Source of the DNA: CF-118 sp035934385
GTDB lineage: Bacteria; Chloroflexota; Dormibacteria; Dormibacterales; Dormibacteraceae
Direction: 5' to 3'
Assembly: GCA_035934385.1 (NCBI GenBank)
Contig: DASYXY010000088.1
Span: 1 to 56,736, forward strand
Length of the DNA stretch: 56,736 nt
This document shows positions 42,497 to 51,706 of the stretch, piece after piece. A program made the position numbers and the translations under genes. Position 1 is the stretch's first letter; the number at the start of each line of letters is the position of its first letter. The notes below the pieces were generated by a model, which made no database searches, was not told where the DNA came from, and saw only the letters and a list, made by a program, of their open reading frames with translations.

Positions 42497-43960
42497 ATGG
42501 CCGTCCAGCCACCGGCAGCACCTGCACCTCTACCCGCACCCCCACCTGGCGCGCAGCCGGCTGCGGCCGTGCCGCCGCCGGCGAAATCGAGGGGCTGCCT
42601 CGGCTGCGGCATGGGCTGCGGAGGATGCCTGCTCGTCATCGTGATCGTGGCCGCGCTGCTGCTGGGAAGCGGTTACTTCTTCCTGGTCGCGCAGGCTCAA
42701 GCGGGGGTGGCCTCGCCCGCTGCGCTGCTGGTCTACAGCACGCCCGTCGAGGTGGGCAAGAACGACAGCGGCTACATGCCGGCTGCGTCTGGCAAGTCGC
42801 TCGACGCCGGCAGCTCAGTGCGCACGGGCGACACGGGACGCGCGAGCATCCAGTTTCCCGACGGCACGCTCACCCGGCTCGCGCCGAACACCACCGTGAC
42901 AGTGCAGGCGGCCCAGCTGACCAACGGCGGCCAGCTGAAATCAGCGACGGTCCTTCAGAAGATCGGACGCACGCTCAGCGTCGTCCAGCACCTGACCGGT
43001 GGCGCCAGCTTCAACGTCGGCGGGCACTCGGTGAGCGCCGAGGTACGCGGCACGCAGTTCGAGGTGCTCGTGCGCGGCGATGGCAGCAACCTGATCAAGG
43101 TCTTCGACGGCACCGTCAGGGTGAGCGGCAAGACCACGATCTCGCTTACCAAGGGCCAGGAGGTGGACGCCGACAAGAACGGGACGCTTTCCGCGCCACG
43201 CCCCATTCGACCCGACAGGCTCGATCCTTACCAGCTCGTCGCCCAATGCGAGAACGCGGAGTCTTCCGGCGCCACACCAGGCGCGACTCAGGTGTCGACG
43301 GGAGACAACCTCGCGACGGGCCAGTCCGCCGAGTCGGACTACTACTACTCCGGGGGCGGGGTTATTGCCGTTGATCTCTGCTACCCGGGGTCATCCATGA
43401 CTCTGGACTTCATCGACCCCAGCGGAACTCGCGAAGGCCCCGCCGGCGGGCCGTCGCCTGTTCGCATCTCCGTCTCTGCTTTTGTGCCGGGGCTCTATCG
43501 CGCGATCGTCCGGGCCGTCAACGTTCCCGGCGGGGAGCCATGGGCGGTGGTCTGGGCGACCAACGCCGTCTGCGGCGGGGACAAGGTGGACACCGGAAGC
43601 GTGGTGCGCGAGATCCTCACCAACGCCCAACTTTCGTCCGGCCTGGCCGATTCCGGAGCTACCGGCATCACCATCCAGGTCCAGGGCGTCTCGAACAACT
43701 CAGCGACCATCTACTACTACTCGAACATCGGTGGTGTGGAGCTGTCCTGGACGATCGACTTCTACGCGGCCACCCCGAACCTGGGGGCGGTGCTGACCCA
43801 GGTCACGATCAAGGGCATCAACCTGACCACCCCGGTGGTCTCACGCCTGACCTCTTATGGCGCCTCGATCAGCTCCATCCCCACGGACTACATCGTCGAC
43901 CGGGTTTACTCGTGCGTCGGGCCAGGAGGCAACACGATGGTGATCGAGGGCCACCGCTAG
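42497..43960 (+). CDS. FecR-domain membrane protein (copy 1)
   Basis: A 487-residue protein: Pro/Ala-rich cytoplasmic N-terminus (1-30), a four-cysteine cluster (C34, C37, C41, C44) at the membrane edge, one membrane helix (45-65) and an external FecR domain (about 90-215) with SIQFPDGTLTRLAPNT and SAEVRGTQFEV. A large C-terminal region shares its end (VDRVYSCVG...MVIEG) with copy 2 at 44022. FecR in E. coli senses ligand and controls a sigma factor, but many FecR-domain proteins are structural; no sigma gene is adjacent here. Confidence 0.82.
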   Translation: MAVQPPAAPAPLPAPPPGAQPAAAVPPPAKSRGCLGCGMGCGGCLLVIVIVAALLLGSGYFFLVAQAQAGVASPAALLVYSTPVEVGKNDSGYMPAASGKSLDAGSSVRTGDTGRASIQFPDGTLTRLAPNTTVTVQAAQLTNGGQLKSATVLQKIGRTLSVVQHLTGGASFNVGGHSVSAEVRGTQFEVLVRGDGSNLIKVFDGTVRVSGKTTISLTKGQEVDADKNGTLSAPRPIRPDRLDPYQLVAQCENAESSGATPGATQVSTGDNLATGQSAESDYYYSGGGVIAVDLCYPGSSMTLDFIDPSGTREGPAGGPSPVRISVSAFVPGLYRAIVRAVNVPGGEPWAVVWATNAVCGGDKVDTGSVVREILTNAQLSSGLADSGATGITIQVQGVSNNSATIYYYSNIGGVELSWTIDFYAATPNLGAVLTQVTIKGINLTTPVVSRLTSYGASISSIPTDYIVDRVYSCVGPGGNTMVIEGHR

Positions 43961-44006
43961 CCTCGAAACCAGGGTTTACCGGGGCCGGAGGCGGCTTCCT
44001 GACTGT

Positions 44007-44012
44007 TAACGT
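44007..44012 (+). promoter_or_regulatory. -10 box TAACGT before FecR copy 2
   Basis: TAACGT ends 9 nt before the ATG at 44022. No SD is present. Confidence 0.4.
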
Positions 44013-44021
44013 TTCCGGCGC

Positions 44022-45422
44022 ATGGCAGCACGAACACCGGCGGCGCCGAAGCGCAGGGGAAGGGGCGGCCTCCGGATCCTGATCGCGCTGGTCGTGGTCG
44101 TCGTGGTGGTGGTGGCAGGAATAGTCGCCCTTGGCGTCATCGCCTCGGCCGACACCGTGGTGGGCGCGGTGCTCACGACCTTTGTTCCGAATGCGAGCGT
44201 GGCCCACTCCGGGGGAGCCTTCTCGTCGGCGGCTTCCGGCACATTTGTGCAGCCAGGCGATGCGGTCAAGACCGACGCCACGGGTCGAGCGCAGGTCCAG
44301 TTCCCCGACGGAACCATCACCCGCCTTGCCAGCAACACGGAGATAGACATCAACTCCTCGCACTTCGCCAAGGACGGGCACGTGCACGACATCTCGCTGA
44401 CCGACAAGCTCGGCCGGACGCTCAGCTCGGTGCAGAAGTTGGTCAGCGGTGCTTCGTTCCAGGTGGTCGGCAACACGACGACCGCCTCGGTGAGAGGAAC
44501 GCTGTTCGAAGTCCTCGTCAACGCCGACGGGACGGTCGTGATCAAGCTCTTCGCCGGCGGCCTGGACGTGAACGGAAAGAGCGGGCACATCCACCTGACC
44601 GAGGGTCAGCAGGTCACCGTCGACGCGAACGGCAACATCGGCCAGCCCGGGCCGATCGCACCCGACCCCAACGACCCATTCGGCCAGGAAGTCGCGGCGA
44701 TGCAGCAGGTCGAGACCCAGACCACGCCTGGGACTGAGCAGGACTTCACGGGCGGGCTGCTGCACAACGGCCAGGTTCAGACGTTCACTTACGCATTCGC
44801 GGCGCCGCCGTCCGGGGGAAGCGACTTCAAGGCCGCGCTCGCTTATCCCGGCAGCTTGATGGAGCTCCGCATCACCGACCCGGCGAACCACGTCTATACG
44901 AGGACTGGGCCATCCCCGATCGTGATCGTGATCCCAGACCCACCGGGCGGCATCTTCAAGCTCGAAGTCATCGGCGTCAGCGGCCTCGACCCAGGAGGTG
45001 AGGTGCCTTTCCTGACCGTCGCGACGCTGGAGCCGTGCGCGACCGCGAACATCGAGCAGAACGGCGCGGTGCGGCACTCGTACACCGGTCCCGACCTCGC
45101 CTCCGCGGTCAACATCTCTGGCCTTAGCAACGTGAAGGTCGACATCATCGGCGACACGACCGGTGGCGCGATCATCGATGGCACGGCGACATACAACGGG
45201 ATCGGACTCGGCGGCACGCTGCTGGTCTACGCACACGGCGGCAACATCGGAGTGATCCCGCTGGCCGCATCCGTGTTCGGCATCTCGATCCCACCGATGC
45301 AGGCGGGACAGCAGATCGCGTCAGCGCTCGGTCAGGACCCCAGCAACATCAGCCTCGGTTTCCACGTCGATCGGCTGTTCACGTGTCAGAACGTGCTGAT
45401 GATCGAGGGCCGAACCGCCTAG
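44022..45422 (+). CDS. FecR-domain membrane protein (copy 2)
   Basis: A 466-residue paralogue of the previous gene. A basic N-terminus and one membrane helix (17-42, valine-rich) are followed by a FecR domain (about 60-200; VQFPDGTITRLASNT, TASVRGTLFEVLV) and a beta-rich C-terminal part ending VDRLFTCQNVLMIEG. It lacks the cysteine cluster of copy 1. The two genes lie in tandem, 61 bp apart, each with its own -10 box, which suggests duplication then divergence. Confidence 0.82.
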   Translation: MAARTPAAPKRRGRGGLRILIALVVVVVVVVAGIVALGVIASADTVVGAVLTTFVPNASVAHSGGAFSSAASGTFVQPGDAVKTDATGRAQVQFPDGTITRLASNTEIDINSSHFAKDGHVHDISLTDKLGRTLSSVQKLVSGASFQVVGNTTTASVRGTLFEVLVNADGTVVIKLFAGGLDVNGKSGHIHLTEGQQVTVDANGNIGQPGPIAPDPNDPFGQEVAAMQQVETQTTPGTEQDFTGGLLHNGQVQTFTYAFAAPPSGGSDFKAALAYPGSLMELRITDPANHVYTRTGPSPIVIVIPDPPGGIFKLEVIGVSGLDPGGEVPFLTVATLEPCATANIEQNGAVRHSYTGPDLASAVNISGLSNVKVDIIGDTTGGAIIDGTATYNGIGLGGTLLVYAHGGNIGVIPLAASVFGISIPPMQAGQQIASALGQDPSNISLGFHVDRLFTCQNVLMIEGRTA

Positions 45423-45610
45423 AGGCGCGGACGAAAGCGCTCGACGAGAGATTCGGCGATCCAGGTGGCCGAGATGCGGGTGAAGCTCCGAGCAGCGGAG
45501 CGTGCGCATTGGAGAATTGCGTGAGCGAGCAGCGCAGGAGCTGAGCCCGCAGATCGGCCGCATGGGCGCCGAAGATCCGGCGAGCGTCTTTCGGGCCGCG
45601 CCTCGAGTTT
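45423..45610. other. 188-bp gap between convergent genes
   Basis: No gene, tRNA or clear terminator was recognised. Short open frames in the plus direction (for example around 45500-45605, ending in TAG) have coding-like composition but no recognisable product. The region may be a decayed gene end. Confidence 0.4.
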
Positions 45611-46609
45611 CTAGCGGACGCCCACCAGGTGGCCGAGCCGCATCAGCAGTGTCAGTCCCGCGCCGTCGAGGAACCACGTGATCCCGGCGACCCCGACGAC
45701 CAGCACCAGCAGTCCGCTCACAACCACGCTTCCGCGGTGCATGTGCTTTTGGAGCCAGTGCACACGTTCCTCATGCGAAGCGGGAGGCTCGAGCGCATCA
45801 CTGAGCTCCTGCAGCAGCTCACCCGCGGTGGCGGGTCTACCCGACACGTCGCGATCCATCGCCCGCTGCAGCACCAACGCAAAAGCCTCGGGCAGCTCGG
45901 GCATCAAGTCCCTGGCGCTGGGGGGCGGTTCGTAAAGCCGCCGGCTGAGCGTCTCGATCCAGCTCCGTGATGTGAACGGTCGCTGCCCGGTCACCGCGTG
46001 GAAGATGACCGCGGCGAGCGAGTACACGTCCGCACGCGCATCCACCTCGCGGCCGACCAGCCGCTCCGGTGCCACGTAGTCGGGCGCCATCGGTCCGGCC
46101 GCGCCAGGTCCGTTGCTGAACGAAGCGATCGTGCCGAGCCCGAAGCCAGTCAGCATCGTGCGGCCGTCGTCGGCGAGCAGGATGTTCGCGGGTTTCACGT
46201 CGCGATGGACCGTCGCACGCGAGTGCGCGTAGTCGAGCGCCGAAGCGATCGGCTCGAGCAGCTCGATGACCCCGCGCGGATCTCGCTGCGTCGAATCCGT
46301 AAGCATGTCGTCGAGCGTCTTGCCGGGGACGATCTCCGTGACGAGGTAGGGGCACTCGCCGTTGTAGGCGAGCTCGTACAGACGTGGGATCGCAGGGTGG
46401 TCGAGCGATACGTAGGAACGAAGCTCGAGGAGAAAGCGCCTCGAGTGGGTGACGTCCCTGGCGGCGCCGGCGCCGATGGTGCGCAGCGCGACCTTCTGTT
46501 GGAGGCGCGGATGCTCAGCCTCGTAGAGCGTGCCAAGGCTGTCCTGGTCGACCTCGCGTAGGATGCGGAAACCGCCGTACTTGACGGCGCCGTTCTTGGA
46601 AGTTGTCAT
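45611..46609 (-). CDS. Hanks-type kinase homologue, probable pseudokinase, membrane-anchored
   Basis: A 332-residue protein: kinase fold (11-275), then a membrane helix (about 294-313). The catalytic-loop HRDVKPAN (135-142) and APE (180-182) are kept. However, the ATP-binding lysine of VAIK is arginine (R43), the DFG aspartate is glycine (TGFG, G155) and the glycine loop is eroded (VDQDSLG). Loss of both lysine and DFG aspartate suggests no or weak phosphotransfer, so a scaffold or regulator role is likely. The ATG has a G-rich SD. The active kinase at 13694 is a possible partner by analogy only. Confidence 0.82.
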   Translation of the reverse strand: MTTSKNGAVKYGGFRILREVDQDSLGTLYEAEHPRLQQKVALRTIGAGAARDVTHSRRFLLELRSYVSLDHPAIPRLYELAYNGECPYLVTEIVPGKTLDDMLTDSTQRDPRGVIELLEPIASALDYAHSRATVHRDVKPANILLADDGRTMLTGFGLGTIASFSNGPGAAGPMAPDYVAPERLVGREVDARADVYSLAAVIFHAVTGQRPFTSRSWIETLSRRLYEPPPSARDLMPELPEAFALVLQRAMDRDVSGRPATAGELLQELSDALEPPASHEERVHWLQKHMHRGSVVVSGLLVLVVGVAGITWFLDGAGLTLLMRLGHLVGVR

Positions 46610-46704
46610 GCCCCCCGCCGAAAGCTCCAGAACACCTGTGCGAGCCTCACAGCCATCGAGATCGTGAGTTTAGGCCACGTCGCCCAAACTCGGACACCAG
46701 GAGG

Positions 46705-46787
46705 TGTCGGCGAGAGGAATCGAACCTCCAAGCCCTTTCGGGCACCAGATCCTAAATCTGGCGCGTCTGCCGTTCCGCCACGCCGAC
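46705..46787 (-). tRNA. tRNA-Leu (anticodon TAG)
   Basis: Class II tRNA: acceptor GTCGGCG/CGCCGAC, anticodon stem CCAGA/TCTGG with loop TTTAGGA giving anticodon TAG (reads CUA), T-loop TTCGATT. The genomic 3' end reads ACCT after the acceptor, so CCA is not fully encoded, unlike the other four tRNAs. It lies 20 bp after the S9 peptidase stop with no obvious promoter and no palindromes. Confidence 0.93.
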
Positions 46788-46807
46788 ATCCGGGACGCCT
46801 AATGGTG

Positions 46808-48733
46808 TCAAAAGTTCTCGATCGTGACCGGCTCGATTGCATCCGCCGGCTCGAAGCCGAAGATGCGGGAGTAGAAATAGAACTCGGCATCGATCGAGCG
46901 CCGGATGTTGGGCGCCCGCCGGAAACCGTGCTGCTCGCCTTCAAAGGCGATGTACGCGTACGGCAGCTTTTTCGCTTTGCAAGCGGCCACGAACTCCTCC
47001 GCCTGGTCAGGCGGCACGACGCTGTCGTCGAGGCCCTGGAAAAGGATGATCGGGCAGCTGAGGCCGTCCGCGAAATTGACCGCCGACCGCTCGCGGTAAA
47101 CGTCTGCGCGCTGCGGATAAGGCCCGACGAGGGTTTCGAGGTAGCGGGACTCGAATTTGTGCGTCTCGGTGCGGAACGACTCGAGGTCGCCGACTCCGAA
47201 ATGCGACGCACCAGCGTGGAAGAAATCACGTTTCGTCAGGGAAAGCAGCGTGGTGAATCCTCCCGCCGATCCGCCCGTGATGGCGATGTGGTCCGGGTCG
47301 GCCAGCCCCCCGTCGACCAGGTGTCGCGCAGCACCGATGCAGTCGTCAACGTCGGCCACGCCCCACTGGCCTCGCAGCATGTCGCGATAGGCGCGTCCAT
47401 AGCCGGTTGAGCCGCGGTAGTTGACATCGACGAGGGCGAACCCTCTGCTCGTCCAGTACTGGAACTCGAGGTTGTAGACCGGCAGTACGGCGCTCGTCGG
47501 TCCGCCGTGACTGTGCACGACCAGCGGAGGTTTCGCCCCGGGCGGTCCCTCGAAGTCTGCGTTGCGAGGCGGGTAGTACCACGCATGCGCGTTCACCCCG
47601 CCCTCGGTCGCGAATTCGATCGGCTTCGGGATGCTGAAGTGGTTCGGATCGACGTGCTTCGTGACCGTCGTTCTCACCACCTCTTCCGCGGCGGAGTCGA
47701 GGTCGACTGTAAGCACACGCAGTGACAGGGTCGGTGACGCCGCCAGCACTGCCGCCTTGCGACCAGTCACCTGGACGTTGTCGAGAAACGAATACAGCAG
47801 CTTCACCGGTGACAGCTCACTGGTTCTCAGGTCGAGCCGGGAAAGCTTGAATACGTTCGACCGCGAGTGGATGCAAAGAATCTCGTTTTCGCTCAGCACC
47901 TGGTAGTGGGATCGACCGAATATCCATTGGGGTCCGCCGAACTCCTCATCCATGCGGCACAGTGCTTCGTCGCGATGACCTCTCGCGCTGTAGAGGTTCC
48001 ACCAGCCGGTCCGATCGGAGATGAAGTAGAGCTCGCCGCTCGGTCCCCACTCGGGCTGGCAGATCGACTCGCTCGGGCCACCAGCCACCTTGCGTTTTGA
48101 TGCGACCGCGCCGTCAGCGTCCAGCTCGGCGACCCAGAGCTCGGTGCCGTCCCAGGGCATGTTCGGGTGGTTCCATGTGAGCCACGCCAGGCGCCGTCCG
48201 TCGGCGCTCAGCCGGGGCGTCGAATAGAAATCGCCGCCGCTCGCAAGCACGAGCGCATCGCCCTTGCCGTCGGCGTCCAGCGAGACGAGCGAGTTGACGG
48301 CCTCGCCCTCACCGCGCGAGTGGTCTTCGCGCACGGCAAGGACGCGCTTGCGCGCGGAGTCGACCAGCAGGTCGGCGTGACGAATGTCGCCTTCGGGGCT
48401 TATGGCCCTTGGCGCTTCACGGGGGTCTTGCCGGTAGACCCGCTGGTCGTCGAAGTTGGTGAACCAGACGATGCCGTCGCGAACGGCGTAGTCGCCGCCG
48501 CCATATTCATGGACGCGCGTGCGCGCGTTGAAGCCGCGGGGTGTGACGTCGGAGACGGCTCCGCCGTCCGAGCGGGTGACGACCACCTGCCGGCCGTCCT
48601 CGTCCGGCCGGCCCTCGATCCAGTAGAGATCCGCGCCGTCCCACCTCGGCGCCGCCAAGCGCAGCTCTCCCGTGAGGAGCAGTTCGATCGAGATCGGTGA
48701 AGGCCAGGAGCCGAAGGGCGCGGCTTGCTTCAA
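46808..48733 (-). CDS. S9 family peptidase (acylaminoacyl-peptidase / prolyl oligopeptidase type)
   Basis: A 641-residue serine peptidase: N-terminal beta-propeller (about 20-390) and C-terminal alpha/beta hydrolase. The nucleophile is in GGSAGG (about S489), the aspartate in GLDDSVVPP (about D570) and the histidine in EQHGF (about H602). The oxyanion region HSHGGPTSA precedes them. No signal peptide, so cytoplasmic. TTG 48733 overlaps the thiolase TGA (TTGA), which fixes the likely start; earlier in-frame codons lie inside the thiolase gene. Confidence 0.9.
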   Translation of the reverse strand: MKQAAPFGSWPSPISIELLLTGELRLAAPRWDGADLYWIEGRPDEDGRQVVVTRSDGGAVSDVTPRGFNARTRVHEYGGGDYAVRDGIVWFTNFDDQRVYRQDPREAPRAISPEGDIRHADLLVDSARKRVLAVREDHSRGEGEAVNSLVSLDADGKGDALVLASGGDFYSTPRLSADGRRLAWLTWNHPNMPWDGTELWVAELDADGAVASKRKVAGGPSESICQPEWGPSGELYFISDRTGWWNLYSARGHRDEALCRMDEEFGGPQWIFGRSHYQVLSENEILCIHSRSNVFKLSRLDLRTSELSPVKLLYSFLDNVQVTGRKAAVLAASPTLSLRVLTVDLDSAAEEVVRTTVTKHVDPNHFSIPKPIEFATEGGVNAHAWYYPPRNADFEGPPGAKPPLVVHSHGGPTSAVLPVYNLEFQYWTSRGFALVDVNYRGSTGYGRAYRDMLRGQWGVADVDDCIGAARHLVDGGLADPDHIAITGGSAGGFTTLLSLTKRDFFHAGASHFGVGDLESFRTETHKFESRYLETLVGPYPQRADVYRERSAVNFADGLSCPIILFQGLDDSVVPPDQAEEFVAACKAKKLPYAYIAFEGEQHGFRRAPNIRRSIDAEFYFYSRIFGFEPADAIEPVTIENF

Positions 48734-49911
48734 GCGGGGCGCTTGATGATCAGGGCGTCGCCCTGGCCGCCACCTCCGCACAGGGCGGCGGCTCCGACCT
48801 TCGCTCCACGCCGCTTGAGCTCGTGCGCGAGGGTCAGCACCAGCCGGGCGCCGCTGGCGCCGATCGGATGCCCGAGTGCGACGGCGCCGCCGTTGACGTT
48901 CACTCGCTCCTCGTCCAGCCGGAGCATGCGCGTCGAGTTGATCGCGACCGAGGCGAACGCCTCGTTGATCTCGACCAGGTCCAGGTCATCGGCCCCTAGG
49001 CCTGCCGTCTTGAGCGCCGCGGCCAGCGCCAGGGCGGGCACCGTGTGCAGCCACGCGTAGCGCTCGGCGCTCATGCCGTGGGCGACCACCTCGGCCAGCG
49101 GCTCACGGCCGCGCTTGCGCGCCTTCTTCTTCGACATCACCACCACCGCGGCCGCGCCGTCCGAGATCTGCGACGCGTTCCCGGCCGTGATCGTGCCGTC
49201 GGGCTTGAACGCCGGAGCCAGCCGCGCGAGAGATTGAGGAGTCGCGTCGGGCCGGATGCCTTCGTCTCGACCGACGCTCATTGCCTCGCCGCGCCTCGCG
49301 GGCAGGGTCACGGTCACGACCTCTTCGCCAAGTGCGCCGCTCTCCCACGCTCGATGCGCGCGCTGATGGGACCTCGCCGCCCATACGTCCTGGTCCTCGC
49401 GCGCGATCTCGAGCTCCTTGTTCACCTCGTCCGAGCTCTCGCCCATGTGCTGCTTCGTGAACGTCGACCACAGGCCGTCATGAACCATCGAGTCGACCAT
49501 CTCGGTGTTGCCCATGCGCGCGCCGAAGCGCGCTTTCGGCACGACGTAAGGGGCCTCCGACATCGACTCCATGCCGCCCGCCACGACGACCTCGACCTCG
49601 CCGGCTCGGATCAGCTGGTCGGCCAGTGCGATCGCGTTGAGGCCCGACAGGCAGACCTTGTTGATGGTGATCGCAGGCACCTCCTGTGGGATGCCACCTT
49701 CGATGGCGGCCTGACGAGCGGTGATCTGACCGGCGCCGGCCTGCAAGACCTGGCCCATGATCACGTAGTCGACGTCCTTGCCCTCGACCCCGGCGCGCTC
49801 GAGGGCGGCACGGATGGCGTGGCCTCCGAGGGTCACGGCGGGCACGTCTTTGAATGCGCCCGCGAATTTGCCGATAGGTGTGCGCGCACCCGCTAGGATC
49901 ACGCTGGACAC
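48730..49911 (-). CDS. acetyl-CoA C-acetyltransferase (thiolase)
   Basis: A 393-residue thiolase II. Catalytic residues: C87 in NKVCLSG (acyl acceptor), histidine in ALGHPIGASG (about 348) and second cysteine in CGGGGQGD (about 379). It catalyses condensation of two acetyl-CoA or the reverse thiolysis, at the junction of fatty-acid and storage-polymer metabolism. The GTG start lies 6 nt after TAGACT, a leaderless arrangement. The S9 peptidase gene overlaps its end, an unexpected pairing. Confidence 0.94.
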   Translation of the reverse strand: MSSVILAGARTPIGKFAGAFKDVPAVTLGGHAIRAALERAGVEGKDVDYVIMGQVLQAGAGQITARQAAIEGGIPQEVPAITINKVCLSGLNAIALADQLIRAGEVEVVVAGGMESMSEAPYVVPKARFGARMGNTEMVDSMVHDGLWSTFTKQHMGESSDEVNKELEIAREDQDVWAARSHQRAHRAWESGALGEEVVTVTLPARRGEAMSVGRDEGIRPDATPQSLARLAPAFKPDGTITAGNASQISDGAAAVVVMSKKKARKRGREPLAEVVAHGMSAERYAWLHTVPALALAAALKTAGLGADDLDLVEINEAFASVAINSTRMLRLDEERVNVNGGAVALGHPIGASGARLVLTLAHELKRRGAKVGAAALCGGGGQGDALIIKRPA

Positions 49912-49917
49912 AGGGTC

Positions 49918-49923
49918 AGTCTA
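49918..49923 (-). promoter_or_regulatory. -10 box TAGACT of the thiolase gene
   Basis: TAGACT ends 6 nt before the GTG at 49911 on the minus strand. It is identical to the box of the PPK2 gene. The divergent nicotinamidase gene instead uses an SD (GGAGG). Confidence 0.5.
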
Positions 49924-49943
49924 AGCGGAGGTGAGCGACCGGC

Positions 49944-50528
49944 ATGAGGAACGCGCTCCTGGTCATCGACATCCAGAATGACTTCGTCGAGGGGGGCAGT
50001 CTGCCGGTCAAAGGGGGCCGCGACGTGGCGGCGATGGTGTCTCGCCACGTCAGACATTTCAAGGGCGAGTACCAGTTCGTGTGCGCCACCCGCGACTACC
50101 ACGAGGACCCCGGCGACCACTTCTCGGACCACCCCGATTTCCACAACTCATGGCCGCCGCACTGCGTGGCCGGGACGCCGGGCGCTGGGTTCTGCCCGCC
50201 GATTCAGAACCTCGTCCGCGAGAAGCTGATCTCGACCGTGCTGACCAAGGGCCAGCATGCAGCCGCGTACTCAGGTTTCGAGGCGCTGGATCCGCGCGGG
50301 CACCCGATGCTCGACGTGTTGAAAGAGGCGCGGGTCGACCACATGGACATTTGCGGGATCGCGACCGACTACTGCGTGCGCGCGACGGCCCTCGACGCGC
50401 GCAAGCACGACTTCCAGGTGCGGGTCCTCGTCAACCTGTGCGCGGCGGTGAGCCCGGAAACCGGGCAGCAGGCGCTCGACGAGATGAAGGCAGCCGGCTG
50501 CCAGGTGCAGGCGGCCACAGCGCCGTAA
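49944..50528 (+). CDS. pncA: nicotinamidase / isochorismatase-family hydrolase
   Basis: A 194-residue cysteine hydrolase. The catalytic triad is D9 (VIDIQNDF), K102 (LTKGQ) and C144 (TDYCVRATA), and a metal site is formed by D51, H53 and H73 (DYH, PPHC), as in nicotinamidases. It would convert nicotinamide to nicotinate in NAD salvage. The metal-site histidines favour nicotinamidase over isochorismatase. GGAGG lies 11-16 nt ahead of the ATG. Confidence 0.88.
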   Translation: MRNALLVIDIQNDFVEGGSLPVKGGRDVAAMVSRHVRHFKGEYQFVCATRDYHEDPGDHFSDHPDFHNSWPPHCVAGTPGAGFCPPIQNLVREKLISTVLTKGQHAAAYSGFEALDPRGHPMLDVLKEARVDHMDICGIATDYCVRATALDARKHDFQVRVLVNLCAAVSPETGQQALDEMKAAGCQVQAATAP

Positions 50529-50539
50529 CTAAGTCTGAC

Positions 50540-50578
50540 GCCCCCTCCTCAACCCCTCCCGCGAGGCGAGGAGGGGGC
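50540..50578. terminator. hairpin between convergent pncA and dodecin genes
   Basis: GCCCCCTCCTC (50540-50550) pairs perfectly with GAGGAGGGGGC (50568-50578) around a 17-nt loop. There is no strong T-run on either side, so it is a structure-only terminator candidate serving both genes. Confidence 0.55.
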
Positions 50579-50585
50579 ATCAAAA

Positions 50586-50819
50586 CTACTTCTTGCGCCT
50601 GGTAGGCGGCGCTCCTTCGTACTTGAACGACACGTTCAGGCGCACGCGATACGTGCTCACCTTCCCGTTCTCGATGGTGACGTCCTGCCGCACTACCTCC
50701 GCCACGCGGAGGTCGCGCAATGACTTGGCAGCGGTCTCGATGGCCGACTTGGCGGCTGCCTCCCAGGACGTGCTGCTGGTACCCACCAGCTCGGTCACCC
50801 GATAGACGCTGTCAGCCAT
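50586..50819 (-). CDS. dodecin family flavin-binding protein
   Basis: A 77-residue dodecin, a dodecameric shell that stores or buffers flavin. The family pattern is complete: VYRVTELVGTSSTSWEAA, AIETAAKSL, DLRVAEVVRQD and YRVRLNVSFKYE. The ATG has a strong SD (AGGAGG, 5-nt spacing). It lies 2 nt downstream of the LLM oxidoreductase stop, suggesting co-expression with a flavin/F420-linked enzyme. Confidence 0.93.
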   Translation of the reverse strand: MADSVYRVTELVGTSSTSWEAAAKSAIETAAKSLRDLRVAEVVRQDVTIENGKVSTYRVRLNVSFKYEGAPPTRRKK

Positions 50820-50821
50820 GG

Positions 50822-51706
50822 CTACCTCCTGTGTGTGCTGGATTCGGCGCTCTGATTGTGGCGCAGGTCCGGCAGCAGCGCGGCGAGCTTCTCCGCGCGT
50901 GCCACCGGCTCGAGACCCGGACCGCGCAGATAGATGACCTGCTCGGTGATGCCGCGCTCGAAGAAAGCACCTGACTGCTCGATGAGCTCGGCGGCAGCCT
51001 TTCCGTCCCAGTCGTACTGGACCGAGCGCCGGATCTCCGACGCGTCGCGCCCGATCTCGGCACACGCCTGCTCGAGCTTCTCGCTCATCTCTTTGGTCCG
51101 CTGCGGATCGCCGCCGGCCGCGTTCCATACGTCGGCGTAGCGCGCGACCAGACGCAGGGTCGTCTCGCCCGACGCGCCGATCCAGATGGGAGGGTGCGGC
51201 TTCTGGATCGGCTTTGGGTTGGCGATCGCGTCCTTCATTCGGTAGTACCGCCCGTCGAAGTTGGTTCGGTCCTCGGTCCAGAGCGACTTGATGATGCGCA
51301 GCGACTCGCTGAGCCGGCCAACGCGATGGTCGAGCCCGTCGAAGCCGAACATCTGGTGTTCGATCTCGGCCCATGCGGCGCCGATTCCGAACTCGAGGCG
51401 GCCGCCGGAAAGGTGGTCGACCGTGACGGCCTCCTTGGCGAGCAGCGCTGGGTTGCGGTAAGTGTTGCCCGTGACCAGGCAGCCGATGCGGACACGTTTT
51501 GTCGCCTCGGCCATCGCGGCCTGCAGCGACCAGCCTTCGTAGATCGGTCGGTCTGGTCCGCCCTCACCGATGGAGGCGAGGTGGTCGAAGTCCCATACAT
51601 GGTCGAAGCCTGCGTCATCGGCGATTCGCCACACGGCGCGCAACGCGTCGATGGTCGTGTCCTGACCCGAGAGCTTTAGTCCGAATCGGAGCGGGTGCTG
51701 TGTCAT
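50822..51706 (-). CDS. LLM-class (luciferase-like) F420-dependent oxidoreductase
   Basis: A 294-residue TIM-barrel oxidoreductase. Landmarks are FGLKLSGQ at the N-terminus, GFDHVWDFDHLASIG, VRIGCLVTGNTYRNPALLAKEAVTVDHLSGGR and the GIGAAWAEIEH loop, which together match the F420-dependent LLM subfamily. Substrate unknown. Cofactor assignment is by family; no F420 biosynthesis gene is in the window. Start overlaps the LysE-type gene (ATGA). Confidence 0.88.
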   Translation of the reverse strand: MTQHPLRFGLKLSGQDTTIDALRAVWRIADDAGFDHVWDFDHLASIGEGGPDRPIYEGWSLQAAMAEATKRVRIGCLVTGNTYRNPALLAKEAVTVDHLSGGRLEFGIGAAWAEIEHQMFGFDGLDHRVGRLSESLRIIKSLWTEDRTNFDGRYYRMKDAIANPKPIQKPHPPIWIGASGETTLRLVARYADVWNAAGGDPQRTKEMSEKLEQACAEIGRDASEIRRSVQYDWDGKAAAELIEQSGAFFERGITEQVIYLRGPGLEPVARAEKLAALLPDLRHNQSAESSTHRR

